Program-made: the position numbers and the translations under genes
Assembly: GCA_040080835.1 (NCBI GenBank)
Contig: JBEBHP010000001.1
Location: forward strand, 434,001 to 498,000
Source: SZUA-430 sp040080835
GTDB lineage: Bacteria > Pseudomonadota > Alphaproteobacteria > Micropepsales > Micropepsaceae
DNA: 64,000 nt
Reading direction: 5' to 3'
Part shown: one piece after another, positions 9,063 to 16,631 of the stretch
Position numbering within the stretch: the first letter of the stretch is position 1
Layout: the number at the start of each line of letters is the position of its first letter
The notes under the pieces: model-generated
Told to the model about the DNA's origin: nothing
The model's database searches: none
The model's input: only the letters and a program-made list of their open reading frames with translations

Positions 9063-9985
9063 CACCAGCCAGAATAATTGAGCTTCAGACCTGGACGCGG
9101 CCACTGAGTCTCGATCAGTTTTCCGGTCGCCGAAAGACAGACCGACGCCGTCTTCATGTCTTTGCCGCCAAAACAGATATTCGTCACCAGCGGATCGGCA
9201 AACGGCGTCTGCTCGTAGCTGCCATCTGGCGCGATCGACGTGATGCCACCGGTGGGGAACGCAATCGTTGCCACGCAAACACGACCATTGGCTTCGACAG
9301 CCAGTGAATCAAACAACTGCAGGCCAGGCAAACCGGCGACGCACTCGCCGTTCAGCGGCCCCGTGCGCGGCGCAAGCACACCTGGCGACGTGATATCGAA
9401 CCTCATCAGGCGCCCTTCCATCGTCTGCGCCACATACAGCGTATTTTCATCAGGCGACAGGCCGCAGCCATTCGGGTTCATGATCGGAAACACGACTTCC
9501 TTGATCAACTTTCCGTCCGGCTTGGCATAGTACACCGCACCACGATCATGCAGGCGGCCATAGCTCTTGCCGAGGTCCGTGAAATAGAACCCACCCTGCT
9601 TGTCGAACACGAGGTCGTTCGGACCGCTGAATTTCAACCCGTCGCAAGCCTCATAAATCCGTTCGAATTTGCCGGTCTTCAGGTCAACACGTTCGATGCG
9701 GCCGCCGGAATAGTCATGTGGCTTGTCGCCAGGGATCAGAAGTCCACCAGCCTCGTGCCACTCGAACCCGCCATTGTTGGTGACATAAACGGCGCCGTCC
9801 GGACCGAGTGCCGCGCCGTTCGGACCGCCGCCGAGCGTGGCGATGACTTCAGTCTTGCCGTTCCAGACGCGCGTCAGCGTCTGCCGCGCGATTTCCACCA
9901 GCACGATGCTGCCGTCCGGCATCGCAATCGGCCCTTCGGGAAATCTCAAACCACTCGCGAGTTCACGCACGCTCATGAGGCTCAT
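9062..9985 (-). CDS. SMP-30/gluconolactonase/LRE family protein (307 aa)
   Basis: A six-bladed beta-propeller lactonase-like protein: 'GLRFPEGPI' at the start (metal-ligand Glu region), 'GGGPNGAALGPDGAVYVTNNGG' and 'SGPNDLVFDKQGGFYFTD' are the usual metal-binding Asn/Asp motifs. Family members hydrolyse sugar lactones or organophosphates. No signal peptide. The start overlaps the 3' end of folA by about 20 bases; the second Met three codons in (9976) is an alternative start. Downstream stop overlaps the GFA start. Substrate cannot be told from sequence. Confidence 0.85.
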   Translation of the reverse strand: MSLMSVRELASGLRFPEGPIAMPDGSIVLVEIARQTLTRVWNGKTEVIATLGGGPNGAALGPDGAVYVTNNGGFEWHEAGGLLIPGDKPHDYSGGRIERVDLKTGKFERIYEACDGLKFSGPNDLVFDKQGGFYFTDLGKSYGRLHDRGAVYYAKPDGKLIKEVVFPIMNPNGCGLSPDENTLYVAQTMEGRLMRFDITSPGVLAPRTGPLNGECVAGLPGLQLFDSLAVEANGRVCVATIAFPTGGITSIAPDGSYEQTPFADPLVTNICFGGKDMKTASVCLSATGKLIETQWPRPGLKLNYSGW

Positions 9986-10487
9986 CCTTTCGATCCAGAA
10001 TTATGAAACTATAGCCGATCGGCCGATCCGCTGAAGGGGGAAATACGCCAACCACGGTCTCTTTCCATTGCGCCCTGTCAAGCGCCGGAAAAAATGTGTC
10101 ACCCGGAACATTGCCATGCACCGAAGTCAGATAAATTCGGCCAGTCACAGGCAACGCAAACTTGTAGAGCTCAGCCCCACCGATAATCATGATCTCTTCC
10201 GGCTGCTCGCCCGCAGCCACGTCAAGTCCCACTTCAAGGGATGCCACGACCACCCCACCCTCGGCGAGGTAGTCATTCTGCCGGGTCACTACGATATTGG
10301 TCCGGCCGGGCAGCGGGCGCTTCGGGAGACTCTCCCACGTCTTGCGACCCATGATCAGCGGCCGACCTGCCGTGCGCGCCTTGAACCACTTCATGTCCTC
10401 TGGGATCCGCCACGGCAACCCGCCGTCACGCCCGATGACACCATTCTCGGCAACGGCCACGACCATGGCGATCACTGGCGGCTTCAT
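9963..10487 (-). CDS. folA: Dihydrofolate reductase (174 aa)
   Basis: Typical bacterial DHFR: 'AVAENGVIGRDGGLPW' with the catalytic acid Asp31 in 'PEDMKWFK', 'IMGRKTWESLP' for NADPH binding, 'IIGGAELY' and the C-terminal beta hairpin. Reduces dihydrofolate to tetrahydrofolate, regenerating the cofactor used by ThyA, which is encoded two genes upstream in the same operon. Its start overlaps the GNAT gene stop by four bases. Confidence 0.97.
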   Translation of the reverse strand: MKPPVIAMVVAVAENGVIGRDGGLPWRIPEDMKWFKARTAGRPLIMGRKTWESLPKRPLPGRTNIVVTRQNDYLAEGGVVVASLEVGLDVAAGEQPEEIMIIGGAELYKFALPVTGRIYLTSVHGNVPGDTFFPALDRAQWKETVVGVFPPSADRPIGYSFIILDRKDEPHERA

Positions 10488-10969
10488 GCGCGCCCCAGCT
10501 TCTGCAGCGCGTCACCTGTCAGGCGGAAGATCGTCCACTCCTCCAGCGGCACCGCACCCAGAGATTTGTAGAATTCGATTGAAGGCTTGTTCCAGTCGAG
10601 CACCGACCACTCGACGCGCGCGCAACCTTCCGTCAGCGCGCGGCGAGCGAGATTGACCAGCAGCGCTTTGCCGATCCCGTGGCCACGAAACGCGGGCTTC
10701 ACGAACAGGTCTTCAAGATAGATTCCGTGCCGCCCGCGAAAGGTTGAGAAATTGTAGAACCACAATGCAAACCCTGCAGGCTTGCCGTCCCACTCCGCGA
10801 TGTCACAAAAAACGCGCGGCTGCGGCGCGAACAAGGCGCGCTCGATATCGTCCGGCGTCGCTATCACATCATCCAGCAGCTTCTCGTACTCAGCCAGGTC
10901 ACGGATGAAAGCAAACACCTGTCCGGCGTCCGTCCTGGACGCAGGTCGGATGACAAGACGTTCGCTCAC
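10484..10969 (-). CDS. GNAT N-acetyltransferase, SSAT/thialysine acetyltransferase-like (161 aa)
   Basis: One GNAT domain. The region 'GRHGIYLEDLFVKPAFRGHG' closely resembles spermidine/spermine and thialysine N-acetyltransferases, with the acetyl-CoA pyrophosphate loop RGHGIG at residues 95-100 and a C-terminal 'WNKPSIEFYKSLGAVP'. Likely acetylates an amine or polyamine; the substrate is inferred only from family likeness. It sits between thyA and folA with four-base overlaps on both sides, an unusual passenger in a folate operon. Confidence 0.87.
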   Translation of the reverse strand: MSERLVIRPASRTDAGQVFAFIRDLAEYEKLLDDVIATPDDIERALFAPQPRVFCDIAEWDGKPAGFALWFYNFSTFRGRHGIYLEDLFVKPAFRGHGIGKALLVNLARRALTEGCARVEWSVLDWNKPSIEFYKSLGAVPLEEWTIFRLTGDALQKLGRA

Positions 10970-11760
10970 ACAGCCACCGATGCAGCAATGTGCGGATGTG
11001 CGTTGTAACCCTCAAGCTTGAAGTCATCATACTTGAAGCCAAAGATGTCGGTGACCGCCGGCTTGATCGTCATCGCAGGCAGCGCGTTCGGCGCCCGCGT
11101 CATCTGCAATTCTGCCTGCTCGATGTGATTGAGATAAAGATGCGCGTCACCGAATGAATGGATGAACTCGCCAGGCTTCAGGCCCGTTACCTGCGCCACC
11201 ATCATCAGCAGCAGCGCATAGGACGCGATGTTGAACGGCACGCCCAGGAAAATATCGGCCGACCGCTGGTAGAGCTGGCACGAGATCCGACCATTCGCAA
11301 CATAGAACTGGAACAGGCAATGGCACGGTGGCAGCGCCATGCGGTCGACATCGGCAGGGTTCCAGGCCGTCACGATCAGACGGCGTGAATCCGGATTGCG
11401 CTTGATCTGCGCAATCAGGTTCGAGATCTGGTCGATCGTCCCGCCATCGCGCGCAGGCCACGACCGCCACTGGGCGCCATACACGGGCCCGAGATCGCCA
11501 TTCCTGTCAGCCCACTCATCCCAGATCCGCACACCATTGTCCTGCAGATAGCGCACGTTCGTGTCGCCATTCAGGAACCACAGGAGTTCGTGCACGATCG
11601 ATTTCAGGTGCAGCTTCTTGGTTGTCAGCATCGGGAAGCCGTCATCCAGATCAAAGCGCATCTGGTGTCCGAACACCGACAGCGTTCCCGTTCCTGTCCT
11701 GTCCTGCTTCTTCACGCCATGACGCAGCACGCGCTCCATCAGATCATGATATTGCCGCAT
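10966..11760 (-). CDS. thyA: Thymidylate synthase ThyA (264 aa)
   Basis: Full-length folate-dependent thymidylate synthase, same length as E. coli ThyA. Catalytic Cys146 lies in 'LPPCHCLFQFY'; 'RRLIVTAWNP', 'QRSADIFLGVPFNIASYALL' and 'DAHLYLNHIEQ' are all present. Converts dUMP to dTMP using methylene-tetrahydrofolate. First gene of a leftward operon thyA, GNAT, folA, SMP-30, GFA. Confidence 0.98.
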   Translation of the reverse strand: MRQYHDLMERVLRHGVKKQDRTGTGTLSVFGHQMRFDLDDGFPMLTTKKLHLKSIVHELLWFLNGDTNVRYLQDNGVRIWDEWADRNGDLGPVYGAQWRSWPARDGGTIDQISNLIAQIKRNPDSRRLIVTAWNPADVDRMALPPCHCLFQFYVANGRISCQLYQRSADIFLGVPFNIASYALLLMMVAQVTGLKPGEFIHSFGDAHLYLNHIEQAELQMTRAPNALPAMTIKPAVTDIFGFKYDDFKLEGYNAHPHIAASVAV

Positions 11761-11912
11761 CGGGATCAGCCTCCATTCACTCCACTTATTGTCATGGTCC
11801 GCGAAGGCGGGCCACCCACGACTTTGTTCCGCTCCGAGCCTCTCAACAGCTTTATATGAATCGCATCGTCATTTTCACACAAAAGCCCACGTTTGCGCCA
11901 ATCCGCAGGACC

Positions 11913-11941
11913 TTCAATTTTTAACGCGAAGCGCCTATATA
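11913..11941 (+). promoter_or_regulatory. Candidate sigma-70-type promoter of ssrA
   Basis: TTCAAT (11913-11918), a 17-base spacer and TATATA (11936-11941) lie just upstream of the start of the structured RNA. The -35 match is moderate and the -10 match fair. Position is right for transcription beginning about 11948. Confidence 0.4.
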
Positions 11942-11945
11942 AGAA

Positions 11946-12235
11946 CTGCCGGTTCGCCGGCTATGGCGATAAACGCGCGTGTAATAAACGGATCGGACCC
12001 GGGGGCGGTACCCGGCACCTCCACCACCTGCGCAGGACAGAACCCGAATCGGGGCCTGCTCGGCTGCTGGGGGTGAAATAGGATCGACGAACGCGTAAAG
12101 GCGTAGCTTTCGCTCGGCATGGTTCCGCCGTTATCGGGCTAATCGTACATGTGCCAACGATAATGAAATGGTACTCGCTGCCTAGCAGTAGGTAAGCGCG
12201 GCTCGGAGGGGCGCCGGGCAACAGAAGCCCCTCCA
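11946..12235 (+). ncRNA. ssrA: Circularly permuted two-piece tmRNA (ssrA)
   Basis: The acceptor piece comes first: a UUCG-capped hairpin at 11948-11962, then a T-arm-like stem and the 3' end CACCTCCACCA ending at 12026. A 42-base intervening segment (12027-12068) is followed by the coding piece, whose 5' end GGGGGTG (12069-12075) pairs with CACCTCC of the acceptor piece over seven base pairs. The third pair is G-U, the alanyl-tRNA synthetase identity element, and the discriminator is A. The coding piece carries 'GGATCGACG', the tag frame (12153-12185) and ends in a GC-rich hairpin GGAGGGGC / GCCCCTCC (12205-12234). This order is the alphaproteobacterial permuted form that is cut into two RNAs. 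It frees stalled ribosomes and tags the nascent chain for proteolysis. Outer ends are approximate. Confidence 0.93.
12153..12185 (+). other. tmRNA tag reading frame (ANDNEMVLAA-stop)
   Basis: The frame GCC AAC GAT AAT GAA ATG GTA CTC GCT GCC TAG follows the resume site. With the alanine carried on the tRNA-like domain the tag would be AANDNEMVLAA. The AANDN start is the alphaproteobacterial form and the LAA end is the ClpX-recognised degron. It is about three residues shorter than the Caulobacter tag as I recall it. Confidence 0.85.
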
Positions 12236-12250
12236 CCTTTCATCAGATGT

Positions 12251-12286
12251 CGTCATTCCGGCCAGCGAAGCGCGAGCCGGAACCCA
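12251..12286. repeat. Short palindromic repeat, 'GTCATTCCGGC' type
   Basis: TTCCGGC and GCCGGAA arms around a short loop, opening with CGTCATTCCGG. The same opening recurs as a lone half at 12849-12862 and at the two ends of the element at 13482-13613, so this is a degraded member of a dispersed intergenic repeat. Confidence 0.55.
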
Positions 12287-12311
12287 AGTGAGCGACTCAC
12301 ACCAGCTCCAC

Positions 12312-12755
12312 CTACACCACCAACGTCAGCCTCCCGCCAACCGGCACCTTCGCCCACCGGTCAGCCAGCTCATCAATTGCCGAACGAACGGCCAGGATAT
12401 CCTCAGCTGTCACCGTAAACGGCTCATCGCCGCGCGCCTCGCAGGTCGTGTGATACATCCCGATGACCTCAGCCGGATCAGGCCGCCCGCTCCAGCTGTC
12501 CGCCTGCATCGTCTCCACCAACCGCTCGACCGCTTCGCTGGTTTTTTCGGGCGCCATACGAAAGCCTGCACCTTCGCCATCAACCCGCCGGTGCAGGAAC
12601 CCGCGTCGTGCCATCACTGTTTCGACCGCATGATGGAACATGTCGTGGAGAATGGGTGCCTGTTTCGGAACCATGGTCTCGACCCACTTGCCGTCCTGCA
12701 GGACCAGCATCGCATCGTACTTACCCGAACGCTTTTCAAAGATGACCTCAGCCAT
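12312..12755 (-). CDS. Conserved-looking protein of unknown function (147 aa)
   Basis: A 147-residue cytosolic protein with no signal peptide or membrane span, rich in charged residues. It has an N-terminal beta segment (FEKRSGKYDAMLVLQDGKWVE), a central helix with 'HDMFHHAVETVMARRGFLHR', and a C-terminal helical part (DILAVRSAIDELADRW). Codon use is like the neighbours and the frame is uninterrupted, so it is probably a real gene. I do not recognise a family. It lies alone between ssrA and a repeat-containing stretch. An alternative Met further upstream (12776) is not supported. Confidence 0.65.
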   Translation of the reverse strand: MAEVIFEKRSGKYDAMLVLQDGKWVETMVPKQAPILHDMFHHAVETVMARRGFLHRRVDGEGAGFRMAPEKTSEAVERLVETMQADSWSGRPDPAEVIGMYHTTCEARGDEPFTVTAEDILAVRSAIDELADRWAKVPVGGRLTLVV

Positions 12756-12988
12756 CGTGGCCCCTGGATTGGTTGAGCAAGCAAGGCGCCCACTCTAAAA
12801 TTCACGCCTCGGAACCGCAAGACTCCAGCACCGCCCTCAATTTTACTTCGTCATTCCGGCGAAAGGCGAGGCCCAAGGGGTGAAGGCTGCGCTTCGTCTG
12901 GTGGTCCGATGGTGTTCCGAACCCTTGTTGCCTGTCGAGCAAGATCGGAATCTTACGCTGACCGGCGTACGTCACTAATTCTCAGACG

Positions 12989-13384
12989 CTAACCGATAGT
13001 GATTGCTTCGATCCGCTCACGACACACTCCCACGTCAGGCCGCACGATTCCGATTTGCCCATCGCAGCGTCCGCTCTTCCAAAGCTCGCCGCAAGCTTTG
13101 AGATTATAGCAAATGCAATATCCAACATATTGGCCCGTGTCGTCTTTTTCATCCAAACACCAAATCGGCTTGCCGTCCGGCGACGGTGGAACTTCGTGTT
13201 GCAGGCCGTCAACAATGCTCTGGGGTAAGCCGTGGTACTGCGCGTCGAGTGGGCGTATCGGTTGGTCAAGATCGGATCGACAGGCGACGAGGCTCAAGGC
13301 CAGTGTCACCAATGGAGCTAGGAATAGTTTGGATCTGGTAGGCAATGCGGCGCACTCGAATTCGGGTCCAAATAATGTGCACAT
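12989..13384 (-). CDS. Putative small lipoprotein (about 131 aa)
   Basis: The product has a hydrophobic segment ending in a lipobox-like LSLVAC, then a Cys-rich mature part ('KPIWCLDEKDDTGQYVGYCICYNLKACGELW'-like region split here for brevity: Cys in WCLDE, YCICYN, KACGE, GRCDG, GVCRE). It would be anchored to a membrane as a lipoprotein, with several disulphides. The start is uncertain: the ATG at 13384 puts 20 residues before the basic RSK, while a TTG at 13345 gives a more usual signal length. The open frame extends to 13450. Base composition is lower in GC than the neighbours. No family recognised. Confidence 0.45.
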   Translation of the reverse strand: MCTLFGPEFECAALPTRSKLFLAPLVTLALSLVACRSDLDQPIRPLDAQYHGLPQSIVDGLQHEVPPSPDGKPIWCLDEKDDTGQYVGYCICYNLKACGELWKSGRCDGQIGIVRPDVGVCRERIEAITIG

Positions 13385-13481
13385 TGTAGATTTGCGTGCA
13401 TGTGTCGGCAAGCCGGTCACTCCACATGCGCCCGTAAAGTGCCAAGGCATACAGCCACCGCTTCCCGGCCTTTCAATTTAC

Positions 13482-13613
13482 TTGGTCATCCCAGCGAATG
13501 CTGGGACCCAGGAGACGCATTGCGATATGCCCTGCAGCCCTTGGGTCCCGGACAGCAAGGCTCGTGTTCAACCGCCACGCGCTTGAACTCGCCTAGATTC
13601 CGGAATGACGATG
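13482..13613. repeat. Long palindromic intergenic element
   Basis: Begins GGTCATCCCAGC-GAAT-GCTGGGACCCA (an internal hairpin), continues through CCTTGGGTCCCGG, and ends ATTCCGGAATGACG, which is complementary to the opening GTCAT. This is the general form of dispersed intergenic repeats in proteobacterial genomes whose ends read GTCATTCCGG. It lies between two small genes in the loosest part of the window. Confidence 0.6.
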
Positions 13614-13680
13614 TTGGGGAGAGGGCGGGACTTGTTTCAGATAGTTGCCGAAGTATTTCGACACTCGAACTTGCTTCATT

Positions 13681-13917
13681 CTAACCAACCCCTCCGCTCG
13701 CTAGACGGTCAGCGATCAAAACCTCTTCGTCCCATCTTCTCTCAAAACGGCAGATAACAATGCTTCCCGGTGGAAACTCCCAAGCTTCGTCTTGTGGATC
13801 GTAACCCGGATGAGCAAGGAGACGGAAGCGAAGGTCGCCCAACGGTTCGCCTTGCGCCGGGCGCCACGCATCAATTCCTTCATCTAGCAATTGAACGAAG
13901 AGCAGTTGAGTAGTCAA
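13681..13917 (-). CDS. Small protein of a widespread uncharacterised family (78 aa)
   Basis: A short cytosolic protein with the pattern 'LLDEGIDAWRPAQGEPLGD', then 'YDPQDEAWEFPPGSIVICRF'. I recognise this layout (a Trp-Arg-Pro motif early, then D-x-x-D-E-x-W-E-F-P-P-G-S-x-V) from many bacterial hypothetical proteins of 70-80 residues. No biochemical role is known to me. The frame is complete with an ATG start. It is followed on the left by a palindromic repeat and preceded by a gene on the same strand. Confidence 0.65.
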   Translation of the reverse strand: MTTQLLFVQLLDEGIDAWRPAQGEPLGDLRFRLLAHPGYDPQDEAWEFPPGSIVICRFERRWDEEVLIADRLASGGVG

Positions 13918-13967
13918 AATATCCTCTCAGAAGCACTCGATCCCGCCTCAATGTCACGCACGCACCC

Positions 13968-14780
13968 TCACCCCCTACACGCCTTCACAAACTGCCCAAC
14001 CACAACCGCGTTGCGCCGCGTGTCCAGCAGGTGGAACTTGGAGTCCGGCGAGCGATAGGCCATGTCGTACCCTTGCACGAGCACGGTCCAGAACGCGTTG
14101 CGCGCCGACTGTTCGACCTCAAACGGCAGGCTTTCCTCCATGCCCTGGCTTTCAGGAAAATGAATCACGGCGTCGTACCGGAACACGACACTTGGCGCAT
14201 GGAAATCAAGTCTAGCAACCTTCGACCTTTCGAGCCTCGTGGTGTCCCCATAAAACAGCGTCGTGATGCGGCCGCTGCCCGGCAGGCATTTTGAAAACAT
14301 CACCGAGCCGTCGGTCTGCGGCACACCGTAAGTCAGCATCAGAAGCGGCGCCGGAGAATCCACCGCCTTGTCCGCAATCCACTTCAGCTCCGGATCTGCA
14401 GTCAATCCTGCAGGCCGCTCGACGCGTGCCGTCGAAAGCTGCACCAGCCCCCGGCTCTCGCAGACATTGACATGCGGATAGTGCACGACGGCGTTCGACG
14501 TGCGCACCTCGACCTCGTCGAGATCGCACGGGATTCCGTCTTCATCGGCCAGTAAAGTGAAGGCAACCTGCGGCGACCCAACGCCCCGCGCCGCGACCGG
14601 CTTGCCGTACTGCGAAACCGAAAGGATCGTGACCCGCGGATCATCGGACCGGATCGTGACAGGCATCTGGTGTCCGGCATTGGGTGATGCAGCAAAAGCC
14701 AGCGCAAGCCCCGCCACGATGGCTGCCAGAGACACAGCCCCCAGGATCAGTTTGTTCCGCAACCCGCGAACCATGAACAT
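13968..14780 (-). CDS. Exported or membrane-anchored protein of unknown function (270 aa)
   Basis: Basic start (MFMVRGLRNK) and one hydrophobic segment at about residues 11-31 ending AFAASP, which may be a signal peptide or an anchor. The remaining 235 residues look like a globular extracytoplasmic domain with Cys in 'DGIPCDLDEVEV', 'VNVCESRG', 'FSKCLPGS' and the C-terminal 'FVKACRG', probably two disulphides. A second Met two codons in is an alternative start. No family recognised and no operon partner is obvious. Confidence 0.65.
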   Translation of the reverse strand: MFMVRGLRNKLILGAVSLAAIVAGLALAFAASPNAGHQMPVTIRSDDPRVTILSVSQYGKPVAARGVGSPQVAFTLLADEDGIPCDLDEVEVRTSNAVVHYPHVNVCESRGLVQLSTARVERPAGLTADPELKWIADKAVDSPAPLLMLTYGVPQTDGSVMFSKCLPGSGRITTLFYGDTTRLERSKVARLDFHAPSVVFRYDAVIHFPESQGMEESLPFEVEQSARNAFWTVLVQGYDMAYRSPDSKFHLLDTRRNAVVVGQFVKACRG

Positions 14781-14898
14781 GCAGGTGACCTTTCACAACA
14801 GCGACACCCAAAACGCTACGCCGATCTCGCAGAACTGTGAAGGGATATTCCGATGTCCCTCCTCAGTAGCCCCATCACGGGCGTCAACAAAAATACTC

Positions 14899-15041
14899 AG
14901 TCATCCTGCTTGCAATGCGGCACGCAAGTGCCGCCTTGCGAGCGGGAACCATTCGGGGTGAGGAATGTCCGGAGATGACACACCACGAATGGATCCCGTC
15001 CGCACAGCACCGCTGCGCGATGCAGTGCGTACAGGATGACA
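14899..15041. repeat. Long palindromic intergenic element (GTCATCC...GGATGAC ends)
   Basis: GTCATCC at 14900-14906 is matched by GGATGAC at 15034-15040. Inside is the hairpin GGCAC-GCAA-GTGCC and further partial complementarity. It resembles the element at 13482-13613 in size and ends and is likely the same dispersed repeat class. Confidence 0.55.
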
Positions 15042-15194
15042 CGGGTGGAGAAACGAATACATCCCTCAGTAGCCAAACTGCGTCAATTTGTTCTCTTTAT
15101 GTTCTTATCAATAAATGGCAGTTTTGAGCGCTGCAAAAGAAGCGCCTCGCATACGAAATGCACATCTCGTCAAAACGCAAAGACACCCCCCTTC

Positions 15195-15250
15195 TGTGTC
15201 TCACAAACCCACAAAAAATCCCACAACCCAGCCGAAAAAAGTGAGACACA
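15195..15250. repeat. Perfect 10-bp inverted repeat with extra GTCTC copies
   Basis: TGTGTCTCAC (15195-15204) and GTGAGACACA (15241-15250) are exact complements 36 bases apart, and two more TTGTCTC copies follow up to 15268. It lies just beyond the 3' end of the MFS gene. Could be a transcription end with a long loop, or a protein-binding cluster. Confidence 0.4.
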
Positions 15251-15297
15251 CTTTGTCTCATTGTCTCGCTCAAAAGAGGACTGAAACCGAGATGCGC

Positions 15298-16551
15298 TCA
15301 GCGTCGCGCAGCGATCTGGCGAAGGCCCAGCAATGCTGCAGCAAGCATGCACAGCGATCCGCCGATGGCGAGCGTCAGCGGCGCCCCGATCTGGTGCGAT
15401 ACCCAGCCCGCACCCAGCGCACTCAGCGGCATCATGCCGATGAAGGACATCACGTAATAGGCCATCACGCGCCCGCGCATTGCATCGTCGATCGTGCTCT
15501 GGATCAGCGTGTTGGTGGCGACCCCCATCGACATCATGCCGAAGCCCGCGGGCACCAGCAACACGATCGACAGCCAGATCACATCGGACTGCGAGAAGAG
15601 CGCCAGCGCGCCACCGAACAGCGCGGATGCAAAATAGGGAACGACCTTCAGCACCCTGTGCGGGAACCGCGATATGACGATCGCTCCGGTCAGGGCACCC
15701 GCACCCACCGCCGACATCAGATAGCCCAGCAGGTCCGAACTGCCATGCAGGATGTCCCGCGCAAAGACCGGCATCAGCGTCAGGTAGGACGTGCCAAACA
15801 GGCTGGATGTCGCCAGCAGCAAAAGCAAAGTGCGCGTCTCGGGGTGCGTGGTGACATAGGTGAAACCTTCGCGCAGGTCAGTCAGCGAATGGCTGGGCTG
15901 GCGCGGCGGTTGCGGCGTGACCTCCATCATCGAAAGGCTGACCAGCACCGCAACATAGGACACGGCATTGAGCGCAACGCACCAGCCTTCCCCGACAGCG
16001 GCCACCAGCAGCCCCGCGATCGCAGGGCCGATCAGGCGAGCGGCATTGAACATGATCGAGTTGAGCGCGATTGCCTTGGGCAGATCTTGCCGGCCCACCA
16101 TTTCAACCGTGAACGACTGGCGCGTCGGCACGTCAAACGAATTGGCGATACCCGAAAGGGCCGCGATCACGACGATGTGCCAGACATGAATGACACCCGT
16201 CAGCGCGAGGATCGAGAACACTGTCGCGCAGCTCATCATGGCAACTTGAGTGAAGATCAGGATCCGCCGCCGCGGCAGGCGGTCCGCCACAACGCCGGCA
16301 AAAGGAGTGAGCAGCAACATGGGAACCTGAGAGGCAAAGCTGACAAGCCCCAGCAGCAGCGCTGAGTCAGTGAGCCTGTAGACCAGCCAGGACTGCGCGA
16401 TCGCCTGCATCCAGAAACCAATGAGCGACGTGAGCTGGCCGAAGAAGAACAGGCGGTAATTGCGATGGCGGAAGACACCAGTGTACTGGGACGCTGTCGT
16501 ACCTTGCGGTACCGTGCCTTCAACAGTGACTATGGTATCGGGATCGCTCAA
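15298..16551 (-). CDS. MFS_3-type transporter (417 aa)
   Basis: Twelve hydrophobic spans and the layout of the EntS-like MFS_3 family: 'FRHRNYRLFFFGQLTSLIG' at the start, 'GVVADRLPRRRILIFTQ' as the loop 2-3 signature, and 'NSIMFNAARLIGPAIAGLL' in the middle. Members export siderophores, drugs or other small molecules by proton antiport. There is no adjacent biosynthetic gene, so the substrate is unknown. Single gene, with a terminator for the upstream mscL just before its promoter region. Confidence 0.9.
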   Translation of the reverse strand: MSDPDTIVTVEGTVPQGTTASQYTGVFRHRNYRLFFFGQLTSLIGFWMQAIAQSWLVYRLTDSALLLGLVSFASQVPMLLLTPFAGVVADRLPRRRILIFTQVAMMSCATVFSILALTGVIHVWHIVVIAALSGIANSFDVPTRQSFTVEMVGRQDLPKAIALNSIMFNAARLIGPAIAGLLVAAVGEGWCVALNAVSYVAVLVSLSMMEVTPQPPRQPSHSLTDLREGFTYVTTHPETRTLLLLLATSSLFGTSYLTLMPVFARDILHGSSDLLGYLMSAVGAGALTGAIVISRFPHRVLKVVPYFASALFGGALALFSQSDVIWLSIVLLVPAGFGMMSMGVATNTLIQSTIDDAMRGRVMAYYVMSFIGMMPLSALGAGWVSHQIGAPLTLAIGGSLCMLAAALLGLRQIAARR

Positions 16552-16580
16552 TTCGAAGCGAACTTAGTGTTCGGCTGCAG

Positions 16581-16615
16581 AAATAAAAAGGGCACCGGAG
16601 TCGCATCCGGTGCCC
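16581..16615 (-). terminator. Rho-independent terminator of mscL
   Basis: On the minus strand a perfect 10-bp stem GGGCACCGGA / TCCGGTGCCC with a 6-base loop is followed directly by TTTTTATTT. It starts 17 bases after the mscL stop. This is the clearest intrinsic terminator in the window. Confidence 0.9.
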
Positions 16616-16631
16616 GCATTGAGCAAGTGCC

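Larger units (their letters stand above)
14781..15297. other. 517-base stretch without a gene
   Basis: Holds a long palindromic element (14899-15041) and a spaced inverted repeat (15195-15250), both listed separately. The right half is noticeably richer in A and T. The short open frames across it look random and I see no protein-like sequence or tRNA-like fold. Confidence 0.6.

Noticed and set aside
15115..16365. 416-codon open frame antisense to the MFS transporter
   Set aside because: Arg/His/Gln-rich complement of a membrane-protein gene; no start context.
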